Part shown: positions 1-11,090 of the stretch, in pieces | Layout of the letters: every line of letters begins with the position of its first letter | How positions within the stretch are numbered: position 1 is the stretch's first letter | NCBI GenBank assembly: GCA_051453625.1 | Contig: JBOZIK010000001.1 | Coordinates: 124,615,033 to 124,666,969, forward strand | Direction of reading: 5' to 3' | Source: Welwitschia mirabilis | Lineage: Eukaryota > Gnetophyta > Gnetopsida > Welwitschiales | DNA length: 51,937 nt | Notes under the pieces: model-generated | Told to the model about the DNA's origin: nothing | Seen by the model: only the letters and a program-made list of their open reading frames with translations | Database searches by the model: none | Position numbers and translations under genes: made by a program

Positions 1-740
1 TGGTTTAATTGGGCCTATGAAATTGATTCCCTTATAGTCAAAAGGTTCACACTCCATAATAGGTTTTAGGGGCATTTTTTCTGATCATAGAATACTACCA
101 AAACATTAACATGCATCAAACCTTCTGGCATACTCAAAAGAGTTCTAAAAAAGACTAGGTCAATAGAATCCAGAGTGAAGAATTTTCATGGATCTTTTTT
201 GACTGCTAAAATGTCCACCACAAATACCACCATGACAAACATGAAGGATATCAATTTTTCATTCTGGTATAGATTTTCTCATAATTTTATCCTTACATTT
301 ATGATAAAGAGGGTNNNNNNNNNNNNNNNNNNNNNNNNNNNNNNNNNNNNNNNNNNNNNNNNNNNNNNNNNNNNNNNNNNNNNNNNNNNNNNNNNNNNNN
401 NNNNNNNNNNNNNNTTGACATGCATCAAACCTTCTGGCATACTCAAAAGAGTCCTAAAAAAGACTAGGTCAATAGAATCCAGAGTGAAGAATTTTCATGG
501 CTCTTTTTTGACTGCTAAAATGTCCACCACAAATACCACCATGACAAATATTAAGGATATCAATTTTTCATTCTAGTATAGATTTTCTCATAATTTTATC
601 CTTACATTTATGATAAAGATGGTGTACCATCAACTCGTAGTTATCTATCCTATGGAGAAAAGATTTCCTTTAATTATGACTCTAATTTTGTGGTGTTTTT
701 AAAGTAATAAGATAATTGATCATATCAGCATATCATGAAG
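1..740 (-). pseudogene. Athila-like Ty3/gypsy integrase, N-terminal part, decayed (copy 1)
   Basis: Read on the minus strand, positions 39 down to 1 give DYKGINFIGPIKP, the start of the plant gypsy integrase core (family pattern: GIDFMGPF with a proline-rich follow-up). Upstream, to about 740, lies the decayed zinc-finger half of integrase, recognised by comparison with the better preserved second copy at 9400-10690. The rest of the core and the 3' LTR lie beyond the left edge of the window. The segment is interrupted by a 100 N gap (315-414). The roughly 200 bp before the gap (about 112-314) is repeated almost exactly after it, which suggests an unresolved contig overlap rather than a real duplication. 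Frameshifts and stops exclude function. Confidence 0.75.
315..414. other. Assembly gap, 100 N
   Basis: A run of exactly 100 N, the usual placeholder for a gap of unknown size. The flanks repeat each other (112-314 and 419-620). Confidence 0.99.
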
Positions 741-759
741 GGGGATGAGTAGAGGATAC

Positions 760-1160
760 AACAAATAGTTATTCATTCAAAAAAAAATCACTAATAAGAA
801 GATCATCAGAATAAGAAGTAAGGCGTGATAAGTGATCTACCATGTTGTTATGTTTTCCTACCTTATCTATGATGGTGAGATTGAATTCTTGCATTAAAAG
901 GATCCATCTAATCAACTTAGCTCTAGAATGTTTCTTAGTCATTAGGTATTTAATCATTACATTATCTATGTAAACATTTGTATGAAACTCTAAAAGATAA
1001 TATCTAAGAGTATTAAGGCAAAATATTATGGATAATATTTCTCTTTTGATAGGTAAGTAATTTTCATAAGCTTTGGATAATGTTTTACTAGGATAAGATA
1101 TAACTTTGAAATCATATTCGTATTTACCACCTACAATAAAATTACTAGTATCACACATTA
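760..1160 (-). pseudogene. Athila-like Ty3/gypsy RNase H domain (copy 1)
   Basis: An open frame of about 130 codons on the minus strand matches the RNase H domain of plant Ty3/gypsy polyproteins. In order it shows MCDTSNF (family MCDASDY with the first catalytic Asp), FKVISYPSKTLSKA, NYLPIKREILSIIF (family NYTTTEKELLAVVF with the catalytic Glu), VYIDNVMIKYLMTKK (family YTDHAAIRYLLTKK; the catalytic Asp is kept) and KLIRWILLMQEFNL. It ends with NMVDHLSRL, the ADHLSRL hallmark of the Athila/Tat side of the family. It follows the RT in the normal pol order. It is open here but embedded in a dead polyprotein, so it is a relic. Family assignment is firm; clade assignment is by pattern memory only. 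Confidence 0.88.
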
Positions 1161-2130
1161 ACTCAAAATATTTTTCTCAATTAGGTCCCATTACAATAGG
1201 AGTATAAGAGAGTTTATGTTTGAGTTTATCAAAAGCAATCTGGCAAGATGTATTCCAATCAAATTATTCTTTTATTCTAGTAATGAGTATAGAGGTTTAC
1301 AGATTTTTAGCATAATCTTGTATGAACTGGTGGTAAAAACCACAATGTCCAAGAAATTGTCAGAGTTTCTTAGTATTGGTTAGAAAAGTTAATTTTTTAA
1401 TGATGGCAACCTTCTCAGGGTCCATCTCAATTTCTCTTTTAGAAATGTGATGGCCTTGAACAATTTCATTTTCAATTAAGAATAAGCTCTTTTCCCAACT
1501 TAAATGAAGACCACACTCTATGCATCTATCAAGGACTTTTTCTAATGTTTCTAAGATTTGATCAAAACTTCTCCAAAGATTGAAAAGTTATTCATAAAGA
1601 TTTCTATTGAGTTATCTAACATGTTTAAAAAATACCCATCATATAATATTGAAAAGTTTCAAGAGCATTACATAATCCAAAAGGCATTTGTCTAAAAGCA
1701 AATATCCTAAAAGTTGAAGTAAACATTTTTTTTACTTGATCTTCACTAGCTATGCAAACTTGGTTATAATTACTATATTCATCTAAAAAGCAAGAGAAAG
1801 AATATCCATGAATTCTACTGAGTATCTAGTCTATAAAGGTAGAGGAAAATGATTCTTTTTTGTAACTTCATTTAGTTTTCTAAAATCTATGCATACTCTT
1901 GATTTTCCATCCTTCTTTGATACTATAATCAAGGGACTAATCCATTTACTATCTGATATAGAGAAAATGATTCTAGCATCCATTAATTTGATAATTTCAT
2001 CCTTAACTACTTGCTTAAATGTTGAATTTAATCCTCTTTATGGTTTCCTAACAGGTTTCATGTTTTCCTCAAGATAGATTTTATGTTAAATAATAGAAAA
2101 AGGCATGGCAAATAAATCTTTTTGAGACCA
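1160..2130 (-). pseudogene. Athila-like Ty3/gypsy reverse transcriptase (copy 1)
   Basis: Minus-strand frames carry the RT in pieces: ISDSKWISPLIIVSKKDG, then RVCIDFRKLNEVTKKNHFPL (fingers), then FMNNFSIFG at about 1585-1610, where functional relatives have FMDDFSVFG. Both catalytic aspartates are therefore Asn. Further on come LHLSWEKSLFLI, EIVQGHHISKREIEMDPEKV and QFLGHCGFYHQFI (thumb and connection), which run into the RNase H. The motif order and spacing are normal for Ty3/gypsy, but frameshifts and stops are frequent. The second copy (11090-12050) still has FMDDF at this site. Confidence 0.85.
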
Positions 2131-2931
2131 AGTGAATGCAAAAATTTTGGAAGTCAAAATGGAGATTAAGATTGACTCTTATTTAAGGAAGATATTTTAA
2201 TTAATTATAAGAGGTTTGTTCCAATTGTTATTGAGAAAAATATATTTTAGTCCACTAAGAAGATTTTTCAGATTATGACTCAAATTTTTATTTTCTATTA
2301 TAGATTTGTGTAATGGACGATCTCACTTAAAGTGTGATTTTCAATTATTATTAATAGTTGGACCTTTTTTGTAGACTAAGGATTCTATTTCTTTTATATT
2401 CTAACTTAAAAATTAATTTCCTGAATGCTTAAAGTTTGATGTATGAAAGCTTCTAAGTTATTAATCTTAAGTGGATCATTATAAAGTATAGGTTCATGTA
2501 ATATTGGCCATATTTAATTAAGAGGATGATGTTGAAGGAATAAGGTGGGTTTAATTTGATTTTATATGTTCTATTCATCACCTAGATCTTTCTCAGCTAC
2601 ATCAAAAACTCTAATTGAAAACTCTTTATTTCTTAGGTGACACACCATCATCCCAGTTATTGTATTAATGATGCAATGAGTTGTTACATAGAAGGATATT
2701 TCTAAAAGTAGTAACCTCTGTTATATTCAACCTCTATGACAATCACATCTATCAGGTAGAATTCCTCTTCAATTTAAACTAGTAAATCTTTAATGACTCC
2801 TAATGATTTCTTAACCAATGTGTCTATTAATTCCAAGAGAATCTGAGTAGGCTTTATTCTACCTTATAAACTAAGTCTTATACAAAAATTTAATGGCATG
2901 ATGTTGACACTTATTCCAATGTTAATTAAAG
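2131..2931 (-). pseudogene. Protease-to-RT linker and protease end of Athila-like copy 1 (first segment)
   Basis: On the minus strand this segment covers the region between the retropepsin and the RT. The far end (about 2890-2931) reads into the protease flap area, where related segments carry SVNIMPLHI. It is homologous to 3032-3393, 4250-4700 and 11950-12870 in this window, at a visibly lower identity than the repeats around the 315, 4483 and 5059 gaps. It therefore probably comes from a different element copy than the sequence to the right of the next gap. No open frame of note survives. Confidence 0.6.
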
Positions 2932-3031
2932 NNNNNNNNNNNNNNNNNNNNNNNNNNNNNNNNNNNNNNNNNNNNNNNNNNNNNNNNNNNNNNNNNNNNN
3001 NNNNNNNNNNNNNNNNNNNNNNNNNNNNNNN
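2932..3031. other. Assembly gap, 100 N
   Basis: A run of 100 N. Sequence to the right (3032-3393) restarts at a point equivalent to about 1975 on the left, so roughly 900 bp of element is represented twice across this gap in diverged form. Confidence 0.99.
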
Positions 3032-3393
3032 AGCATTTATTAGTTTAATAATTTCATTATTAACTACTTATTTAAGTGCCAGATTGAATCTTATTTACAG
3101 TTGCCTAACAAGTTTTGCATTTTTCTCAAGATAGATTTTATGTTGAATAATCAAAGGAGGATTGACAAATAAATCTTTATGAAACCAAGAAAAGGAATAA
3201 ATTTAGAAAGTCAAAAGGAGATTAAGGTTGACTCTTATTTAGGGAAGAGATTTTCATTGATTATTAGATGTTTGTTTTGATCATTACAGAGAAAAATATA
3301 CTTTAATCCACTAGGAAGATTTTTTATATTTAGATTAAAATTAAGATTTCCAGTTTCTGACTCATGTAGTGGACGATCTCCCTCAAAGTGTGA
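3032..3393 (-). pseudogene. Athila-like RT N-terminus and linker, paralogous segment
   Basis: This repeats the region equivalent to about 1975-2340 in diverged form (shared landmark: the stretch around 'ctcaagatagattttatgtt' at 2070-2089 and 3125-3144). It is the same part of a Ty3/gypsy pol on the minus strand and is truncated on both sides by gaps. Confidence 0.6.
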
Positions 3394-4249
3394 NNNNNNN
3401 NNNNNNNNNNNNNNNNNNNNNNNNNNNNNNNNNNNNNNNNNNNNNNNNNNNNNNNNNNNNNNNNNNNNNNNNNNNNNNNNNNNNNNNNNNNNNNNNNNNN
3501 NNNNNNNNNNNNNNNNNNNNNNNNNNNNNNNNNNNNNNNNNNNNNNNNNNNNNNNNNNNNNNNNNNNNNNNNNNNNNNNNNNNNNNNNNNNNNNNNNNNN
3601 NNNNNNNNNNNNNNNNNNNNNNNNNNNNNNNNNNNNNNNNNNNNNNNNNNNNNNNNNNNNNNNNNNNNNNNNNNNNNNNNNNNNNNNNNNNNNNNNNNNN
3701 NNNNNNNNNNNNNNNNNNNNNNNNNNNNNNNNNNNNNNNNNNNNNNNNNNNNNNNNNNNNNNNNNNNNNNNNNNNNNNNNNNNNNNNNNNNNNNNNNNNN
3801 NNNNNNNNNNNNNNNNNNNNNNNNNNNNNNNNNNNNNNNNNNNNNNNNNNNNNNNNNNNNNNNNNNNNNNNNNNNNNNNNNNNNNNNNNNNNNNNNNNNN
3901 NNNNNNNNNNNNNNNNNNNNNNNNNNNNNNNNNNNNNNNNNNNNNNNNNNNNNNNNNNNNNNNNNNNNNNNNNNNNNNNNNNNNNNNNNNNNNNNNNNNN
4001 NNNNNNNNNNNNNNNNNNNNNNNNNNNNNNNNNNNNNNNNNNNNNNNNNNNNNNNNNNNNNNNNNNNNNNNNNNNNNNNNNNNNNNNNNNNNNNNNNNNN
4101 NNNNNNNNNNNNNNNNNNNNNNNNNNNNNNNNNNNNNNNNNNNNNNNNNNNNNNNNNNNNNNNNNNNNNNNNNNNNNNNNNNNNNNNNNNNNNNNNNNNN
4201 NNNNNNNNNNNNNNNNNNNNNNNNNNNNNNNNNNNNNNNNNNNNNNNNN
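3394..4249. other. Assembly gap, 856 N
   Basis: An 856-base N run, not a round number, so probably a sized gap. By alignment with the second copy it should hold protease-RT linker. Any long frame through it is meaningless. Confidence 0.99.
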
Positions 4250-4482
4250 ATCCCAATCCGTGTGTTAATAACGTAATGGACTATTGCACATAAGGCCCTT
4301 CCTAAAACCAATGAGTAATATATGTTACATTTGACTTCTATGAAAACCACATCTATGCTCCTCAATTTGAATTACTAAATCTTGGATGATCCTCAAGAGC
4401 TTATTAAGTGAAGCGTCTGCTAATTCCAAGAGAATCTGAGTAGATTCTATTCTCCTTTCTAAACTGAGTCTTTTACAAATAT

Positions 4483-4582
4483 NNNNNNNNNNNNNNNNNN
4501 NNNNNNNNNNNNNNNNNNNNNNNNNNNNNNNNNNNNNNNNNNNNNNNNNNNNNNNNNNNNNNNNNNNNNNNNNNNNNNNNNN
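4483..4582. other. Assembly gap, 100 N
   Basis: A run of 100 N flanked by near-identical sequence ('gagtagattctattctcctt' on both sides). Confidence 0.99.
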
Positions 4583-5058
4583 AGAGAATCTGAGTAGATT
4601 CTATTCTCCTTTCTAAACCAAGTCTTTTACAAATATGTAATGGCATGACGTTGACACTCACGTTAATATTGATTAAAGCCCTTTTTATTATTCTTTTCTC
4701 TCTCTCTCTCTAATGTAATACTCATAGTTGCTACCCTAAGGTCCTAAAATTTTAGAGATTTTTGTAATACTAAATTTATGAGAGATTAAGCTAAAAATAC
4801 TTTGCTAGGAATAATTTGTTTTTGTCTTCTCCTTATTAAGTCTTTCCATAGCTTAGAGTATTTTGGATTTTCCTAAAAAAGTTTCCAAAATGGTAAGTTT
4901 ATACTTACATTTTTTATTAAGGTTTTAAGATGTTCATTAAAGGTTGAATTAATGTTAAGTCTATCAAGCCAAGGGGTAGCTGGTTTCTTTTCTATTTGTT
5001 ATGAAGAATTTTTCTTTTTACTTTTGTTAAGAGAAGGGAAATTGTTATGTTCTCATAT

Positions 5059-5158
5059 NNNNNNNNNNNNNNNNNNNNNNNNNNNNNNNNNNNNNNNNNN
5101 NNNNNNNNNNNNNNNNNNNNNNNNNNNNNNNNNNNNNNNNNNNNNNNNNNNNNNNNNN
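5059..5158. other. Assembly gap, 100 N
   Basis: A run of 100 N flanked by a near-identical repeat of about 430 bp. Confidence 0.99.
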
Positions 5159-5260
5159 TCTTTTACAAATATGTAATGGCATGATGTTGACACTCATATT
5201 AATGTTGATTAAAGCCCTTTTTATTATTTTTTTCTCTCTCTCTAATGTAACACTCACAGT

Positions 5261-7200
5261 TGCTACCCTAAGGTTCTAAAATTTTAGAGATTTTTGTAAT
5301 ACTAAATTTATGAGAGATTAATCTAAAAAGACTTTGCTAGGAATAATTTGTTTTTGTCTTCTCCTTATTAAGTCTTTCCATATCTTAGAGTATTTTGGAT
5401 TTTCCTAAAAAATTTTCCAAAATGGTAAGTTTATACTCACATTTTTTATTAAGGTTTTAAGATGTTCATTAAAGATTGAATTAATGTTAAGTCTATCAAG
5501 CCAAGGGGTAGCTGGTTTCTTTTCTGTTTGTTATGGAGAATTTTTCTTTTTACTTTTGTTAAGAGAAGGGAAATTGTTATGTTCTCATATTTTGATGTTT
5601 TCTTCTTTCTAATCATCCCTAATGTTCTTTTAAGAGGTTGATGTGTTACAAGGAGGAGGGTTTTCTTCATGTCCACTTCATGTTACAACCTTATAATCCC
5701 TTCTAACTTCATTGGAATTTGGTAGAGGTTGTATTGCTAATGATCCTTGTGGTCTTTGGTTTGTCAACATGGTTTTTTGAAGGACATTTACTAAGTTTTG
5801 AATGCTAGAATTTGAATTTTTACTGTTAGAGTTTGTCTTTTCAATGTTGGAGTTTATCTTTTCTTGTGATTTCCTAAGTCTATTTATAGAATTTCTAAGT
5901 GAATCATCTTGGTGTTGAAAGTTTAATAAACTTGGTTGAAAGTTTTAATTTTCAAATTAATTTTTGAAATATTGAAAATTGGTTTGAAAATTTTTGAGTT
6001 TATTATCAAAGATTTAGAAATTAGATTATGAATTCATCTTAGGTTGTGACTGGTTTTAGTTTTGATTTCTGAAGTTTGAAAATTTTTGGTTGAATGCATA
6101 AACTTCTTCATGTATTTTCTCTTTACATGTTGGTAATAGTGGATAATCCTTAGTTATTTGATAGTTTCCCTTCATAAGTCGTATGTTGGTACAACACTTT
6201 TCTCAGATGCTAATTTTGCATCTAGAATCATCTTAGTATATTTCTCTAAACTTGTTGTAAAATCCCTAATAAAATTTATAGGGTTGTCTTCTATTTTGTC
6301 TACCTCCTTTTCTTGTTTTGTGTCTTTCAAATCTTTAATAATTTTTCCTACAGTGCAGTTATCTATCGATGTTGGCCAAGTTTAACTCATCTCCACAAGT
6401 TCTTCTAATGTTTTCCAAGCATTTTATAATGTGAGGTTTATTAGGTTTCCACCACAAGAGAAATATACAAGTTATTTCGTTTGGTAGTTTAGCCCACTAT
6501 GATAGTAATCAACTAGCCCTTCTTATATGAAAGCATCTATTAGATTAAAGTCAATTACAATGAAGAATCATTCATATGTGGAAGCATAATCCTCAGTTGG
6601 TTATTGTTGGAAATTTGTCACTTCTTTTTTTCCTCTTCCTAATGGTTGCTTCACTCAGAAATCTCTTAATGAAAGCTTTCTAGACTTGATTCCAAGTCTT
6701 TAAACTATAGGAGATGTAGTTCTTAGCCAAATTTTTGCCTTTCCTTTCAATGTAATTAGAAAATTACCATATAGTATGATCACTAATCTTTTTCTTTCCA
6801 TTTTTAGAGGTAAGAACTAACTGTTCAATGTCCACAATGTGTTGAAGAGGATCCTCATCATGTTCACCACTAAAGATGGGATAGACATTTAAATTCTTTA
6901 ATTTAACATCATCTTTTGGAAGAAAATCAAAAATATTTTTAATTTTTTGTTTCCTATAGGCTATTAGTTCCTTAAAAGTAACATTCACATTAGGACCAGG
7001 GATTGAAGAACTGATGACTTGCTTTTCTTTTTGCATAGCATTCAACATAGTAAAACTATCTTCTTCTAAGTTATCTTCTAAAAAATTTTCTTTCATTGGA
7101 TCATATTTAGAAAAAATGAACTCAAAGGGGATATTGTATGCACCTAGAGGTTGCATTTCTAACTCTAATTTGAAGTCCACAAATCCTTATTTAATGTTCT
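5261..7200 (-). pseudogene. Athila-like Ty3/gypsy gag, decayed (copy 1)
   Basis: The best part is an open minus-strand frame at 7180-6764 (about 138 codons) with LNVYPIFSGEHDEDPLQHI. Plant Ty3/gypsy gag proteins have here a FSG-x-EDP-x-xH capsid signature. Downstream frames continue with SLKTWNQV and KAFIKRFL (family pattern: W-x2-F-x4-F), then DFTTSLEKYTKMILDAK and the degraded zinc-knuckle zone near 6180. The frame changes several times and stops are present, so the gene is dead. The order gag, protease, RT, RNase H, integrase is conserved along the minus strand. Confidence 0.75.
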
Positions 7201-7777
7201 CTTCTATCAACAACTTTTCTCTGTAATATTTCTTTCTCAAATTGATCACGTCATAGCATCCTTTAAATAAGAAACAAAAAAAAGTGAAATAAAAAAAAAT
7301 AACAGTCCTCCTTCTGGTCATGGAGACAACACAAGAGATGATGAAAATAGAAAGTAGAAAGCTCAACTAAAAATTGTTGTAACTCGAGAATAAAAAATTA
7401 AAAGTAGAAATAGAGGCTGTCATCCACCTTGTCGTGGGAACGACAGCGGGGATGATGATTATTTTTCTACTCCTAAAGATATTAAAAGAAAAATTTATAG
7501 ATAGAAAATAAACTAAGAAAACTTTGTCATCATTCTCAATGTCATGGAGATGATAGAAAGGATGATAGAGTATTATTATAAAATTAAAAAAATAGAAAAC
7601 TATGAACTAAAAACCTACAATAAAAATAAAATTTTACTATAGATAAATATTCAAACTAAACTTTTATTTACTTACTTGAGCAACTACAATCCTTGTGCTC
7701 CTCAGCATCTTGCGATGATAATGACGCTAAGATGTTGTAATGCATATTTTTGCAATCTTTTATGTCTTACTGGATCC
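7201..7777 (-). other. 5' leader of Athila-like copy 1, with two-tier hairpins
   Basis: Untranslated leader between LTR and gag. It contains strong inverted repeats. 7430-7445 is TGTCGTGGGAACGACA (perfect 6 bp stem, 4 base loop) inside an outer pair TCATCC/GGATGA (7420-7455). 7540-7555 is TGTCATGGAGATGATA inside TCATC/GATGA (7527-7565). A weaker relative is at 7315-7330. No clear primer-binding site was recognised next to the LTR. Confidence 0.55.
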
Positions 7778-8402
7778 TGTTAAGCAAAAATAGATATATT
7801 GCAAAATACAATACACTAGTATAAATGGAAGTAATCCAAATGTTGTAAACCCATCAAAGGTATGTTAGAGAAGAAGGAGAATTGATTTTTAGAGAATATC
7901 ATATCTGAATTTAGGAATAATGTAGGGAAATAAAAATGCAAGACAATGTAAATTCAATCTACCCTATATGAACACCTATCCAATTATCAAATCGAATTGT
8001 CAAGAAGATTGGCCTTGTATAATCTAAATCAGCTAAGAAGACTGTCACTAACTAAAAATAAGTTAGACTATCAAGTGAGTTGAATAAAGTGCAATGTAAA
8101 ATGCTTTTAAACTACTTTCGTTAACCTTAACAAAGTTTACCCTTAAGACCTATATTGTTAATGAGACTGTCACCAAATCAAAAACAACATAAATCATAAG
8201 GGACATATAATAGAATTCATACATTAAANNNNNNNNNNNNNNNNNNNNNNNNNNNNNNNNNNNNNNNNNNNNNNNNNNNNNNNNNNNNNNNNNNNNNNNN
8301 NNNNNNNNNNNNNNNNNNNNNNNNNNNNCAATTGTCATAGGAACTAGGCATTTATCTATTAGTTTATCTGCAAAACAACTCAAAATACCCTATCAAATAC
8401 AC
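7778..8402 (-). repeat. LTR of Athila-like copy 1 (5' LTR for the minus strand), gapped
   Basis: Homologous to 15355-16523 (same orientation) and to 50859-51937 (opposite orientation). The low edge starts 'tgttaagcaaaaatagatat', giving the CA end of the LTR in element orientation. The high edge is near 8402, where homology with the other two copies ends ('tatcaaatac'). It is much shorter than the other copies because of the 100 N gap (8229-8328) and probably a deletion. Edges are approximate. Confidence 0.7.
8229..8328. other. Assembly gap, 100 N
   Basis: A 100 N run inside the LTR. Missing LTR sequence is expected here by comparison with 15355-16523. Confidence 0.99.
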
Positions 8403-9399
8403 TTACGTTGACGTTGCAATAATAGGAAACATAAATAAGATATCCTACCTACCTTAAATTTTAACCTAGCAAACTCCTGTGAAAGGAATCATAATACCAC
8501 TAAATTTGAAATGCATGATGAAATTTATAAATCTATAAAATTCCATTCAATAAGGTAGTGGTTATGACAATTCTAAAAATAAAGTGTTTTACACAATACA
8601 TGATAAGATCAAATAGTTGCTCAAAAATGAACTCATTTATTTACATCTCAAAACAAACATCTAAATCCTGAGAAATAAAATAATCATGTGGAAAAATAAG
8701 GAGTCAAAGAAATAAGCAATGCCTCTAATGATACTAGGAATACAACTAATCTTATGGCCTTAAAGTTTTTATTATTTTATTACCTATGATGACTGGAGCG
8801 AAACCATAATCAAGAAGTAAGAATCCATGAAGCATCACCAACTAACCTCCTAGTGGAGTTTTCATAGCTATCATATTACACTGCCAAAGGCCTATCTTGA
8901 GAAAATTTTCCCTAGTATGCTCAAGGTAGGAAATCATAATGACCATTTTTTTAAGCTATCTCAGATATAAAATATCATGGTCTTATTTCTTCTCTTTTTT
9001 TATTTTTTTAAATTTACAAAAGAAATACTCCACATGATTAAACACTTTAAAAGATAAAGGTGAAGTAATAAGATAAAAGATAGAAAAGAAGACCTTTAAA
9101 GAATATAAGACCTTTTATCATTAAGAAAAACATAAGAAGTAAATCATCTTTCTTTAAAATAATATTCACAAACATGTGAATGTCTTAAGATTGGGTGAAT
9201 CTAATCTCACCACTGTAAAATGCCTAAGTACAAAGACTAGTTATGAAAATAAAATAAATACATAAGTCATGTTTGAAAGATAATCAAGTGATCTCATAAT
9301 GATCTCCAAAGAAATAAGCTAAGAGAAAATTCAAACAATGATAAGAAAGAATCTCTCCTCATTGAAGGGAATCTCTAAGGCTAGTGCTTATATTATGTT
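8403..9399. other. Non-coding stretch between the two Athila-like copies
   Basis: AT-rich with no recognisable gene. It lies just downstream (minus strand) of the second integrase, so it may be that element's 3' untranslated region. No polypurine tract is visible next to 8402, so the LTR at 7778-8402 is not clearly the 3' LTR of the second copy. Confidence 0.4.
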
Positions 9400-10690
9400 T
9401 AATTTAAAGGTTTCTCATATATTTTCAAACTTTTTCAATTAACTTTCTAAGTTTTGTTATTAGTTAAATCAAAAATCTTAATAGAGCCATTAGAATGTAA
9501 TTTTTCAATAAAGTAAGGGCCTAACCATTTTAATATCATCTTGTTATGTAGAAGATGCACTCTAATGTTGTATATGAAGATTAGTTAGCCAGGATCAAAG
9601 TTCTTATGGATCAACTTTTTATCATGTTTGAATTTACTTTGGGCTTTTAGATAATTTGATAATGAATAGCTCGAGTTCATTTCTTAACTAAATGATCTAA
9701 TTAAGCTAAACAAGTTGTAATATTATTTTCTAAATTATAAAATGAAATTACTATGTAAAATAATATGAATTATAGCAAACATCAATCGGAAAAACAAATA
9801 ATTTAATGTGTACGAGTTTATAAGATAAAAAATCAAGTGAATTATGCCAAGTTATACTACAAGTTTTAAGAACATCATTTAGTTTAAAAGGACATGATTT
9901 CTTATTGGTCAAGATAAGTTTTTAAAGTAGTTTTTTAATTTCTTTATCAGCATTCTTAACTTGTTCATTAGTTTGAGAATGGTAAATACAATCTATTCTA
10001 TGTTCTATTCCAATGAATAAGAGAAGTATTATAAAGAGATGGTTGATTAAATAAGTTTCCTGATCACTAATAATTATTCAAGGAAGGATAAAACATTAAA
10101 CAATTTGAGTTCTAACAAAGTTACAAATGGTTCAAACATCATTTGATGAAGTAGAAACTGCTTTAACCCATTTAGTCATATAATATATGACCACTAAAAT
10201 GTAATGTTTGTCTTTAGAAGGTAGTTTAATTAAGCCTATAAAATGAATTCTCTAAAATTTAAAAAGGTTCAACTTAAGATTAATTTTTAGGGGCATTTCT
10301 TGTAATTGTAAAAGGCTAACAAAATGTTGATATGAATCACACCTCCTAGCATAATTGTAAGAGTCCCAAAAAAGGCTAGGCCAATAAAATATGGAGTGAA
10401 TAATTTGCATGATTATTTTCTAATTACTAAAATGTCCATTACAAACACCATTATGAAAAAGATAAAGGATATTAGATTTTCCAATTCTGGTATATGTTTT
10501 CTCATATTTTGATTCTTACACCTAATATAAAGATGGACCGCTATCTACTCAAAGCTACCTATCATATGAAGAAAATATTCTGTTTAACCATAACTCCAAT
10601 TTTGTGGTGTTTCCAAAGTAACAAGATAGTTGACAATATCAGCATACCATGGAGGGGGAAGAGTAGAAGATACAACAAATAGTTATTCAT
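9400..10690 (-). pseudogene. Athila-like Ty3/gypsy integrase (copy 2), nearly full length
   Basis: On the minus strand the domains appear in order. N-terminal part: PPPWYADIVNYLVT (10665-10620; family PWYADIVNYL). Core: HFIGLIKLPSKDKHYILVV, then YYMTKWVKAVSTSSND (family DYLTKWVEAKAL; the catalytic Asp is Tyr), then IIISDQETYLINHLF (the second catalytic Asp is kept), then GIEHRIDCIYHSQTNEQ (family YHPQTNGQ). C-terminal part: KWLGPYFIEKLHSNGSIKI and KSLKIYEKP near 9540-9400. Several stops and one lost catalytic residue make it dead. Match to plant Athila/Tat-type integrases is strong by motif order. Confidence 0.85.
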
Positions 10691-10739
10691 CCAAAAAAGA
10701 ATTGTTAATAGAAAGATCATTAGAAGAAGAAGAAATATG

Positions 10740-11090
10740 TGATAAGTGATTTGCTACATTGTTGTATTTTCCTTCCTTATCTATGATGGTGAGATTAAAT
10801 TCTTTCATTAAGAGGATCCATCTAATCAATCTAGTCTAGAATATTTTTTAGTCATCAAGTATTTAATTACTACATGAGTTATATAGATATTTATATGAAA
10901 GCTAGAAGATAATGTCTAAGAGTATTGAGATAAAATATTATGGCTAATATCTCTCTCTTGGTAGTTGTGTAACTTATTTGAGATTTGGACAATGTCTTAC
11001 TATGGTAAGATATAACTTTAAAATCATTTTCATATTTTTGTTCAAGTACTTCACTAACAGCAAAATTACTAGCATTACACATTAACTCAA
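10740..11090 (-). pseudogene. Athila-like RNase H (copy 2)
   Basis: The minus strand at 11082-10891 reads MCNASNFAVSEVLEQK (family MCDASDYAVGAVLGQ; the catalytic Asp is Asn here), YHSKTLSKSQISYTTTKREI and LNTLRHYLLAF. It is followed in a shifted frame by the ADHLSRL-equivalent region near 10740. The homologous domain at 760-1160 is longer in frame. Confidence 0.8.

Larger units (their letters stand above)
4250..5260 (-). pseudogene. Athila-like retropepsin region, locally repeated around two gaps
   Basis: Minus-strand translation gives INMSVNIMPLHICKRLGL at 4610-4680 and again near 5165-5230. This is the retropepsin segment in which functional relatives have an LDLGASVN-type active site. The catalytic Asp is lost (Asn or Ile in its place). 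Two 100 N gaps (4483-4582 and 5059-5158) are each flanked by near-identical sequence: about 4435-4482 repeats at 4582-4640, and about 4615-5058 repeats at 5160-5597 with only a few per cent difference. One protease locus is therefore written more than once. Confidence 0.7.

Noticed and set aside
3235-4365. Long open frames of 300-376 codons on both strands
   Set aside because: They consist almost entirely of N from the 856-base gap.
7778-8402. Shared LTR of two tandem Athila-like elements (LTR-internal-LTR-internal)
   Set aside because: No polypurine tract lies beside 8402 and about 1 kb of unrelated sequence separates it from the second integrase. The arrangement may instead be two independent insertions.
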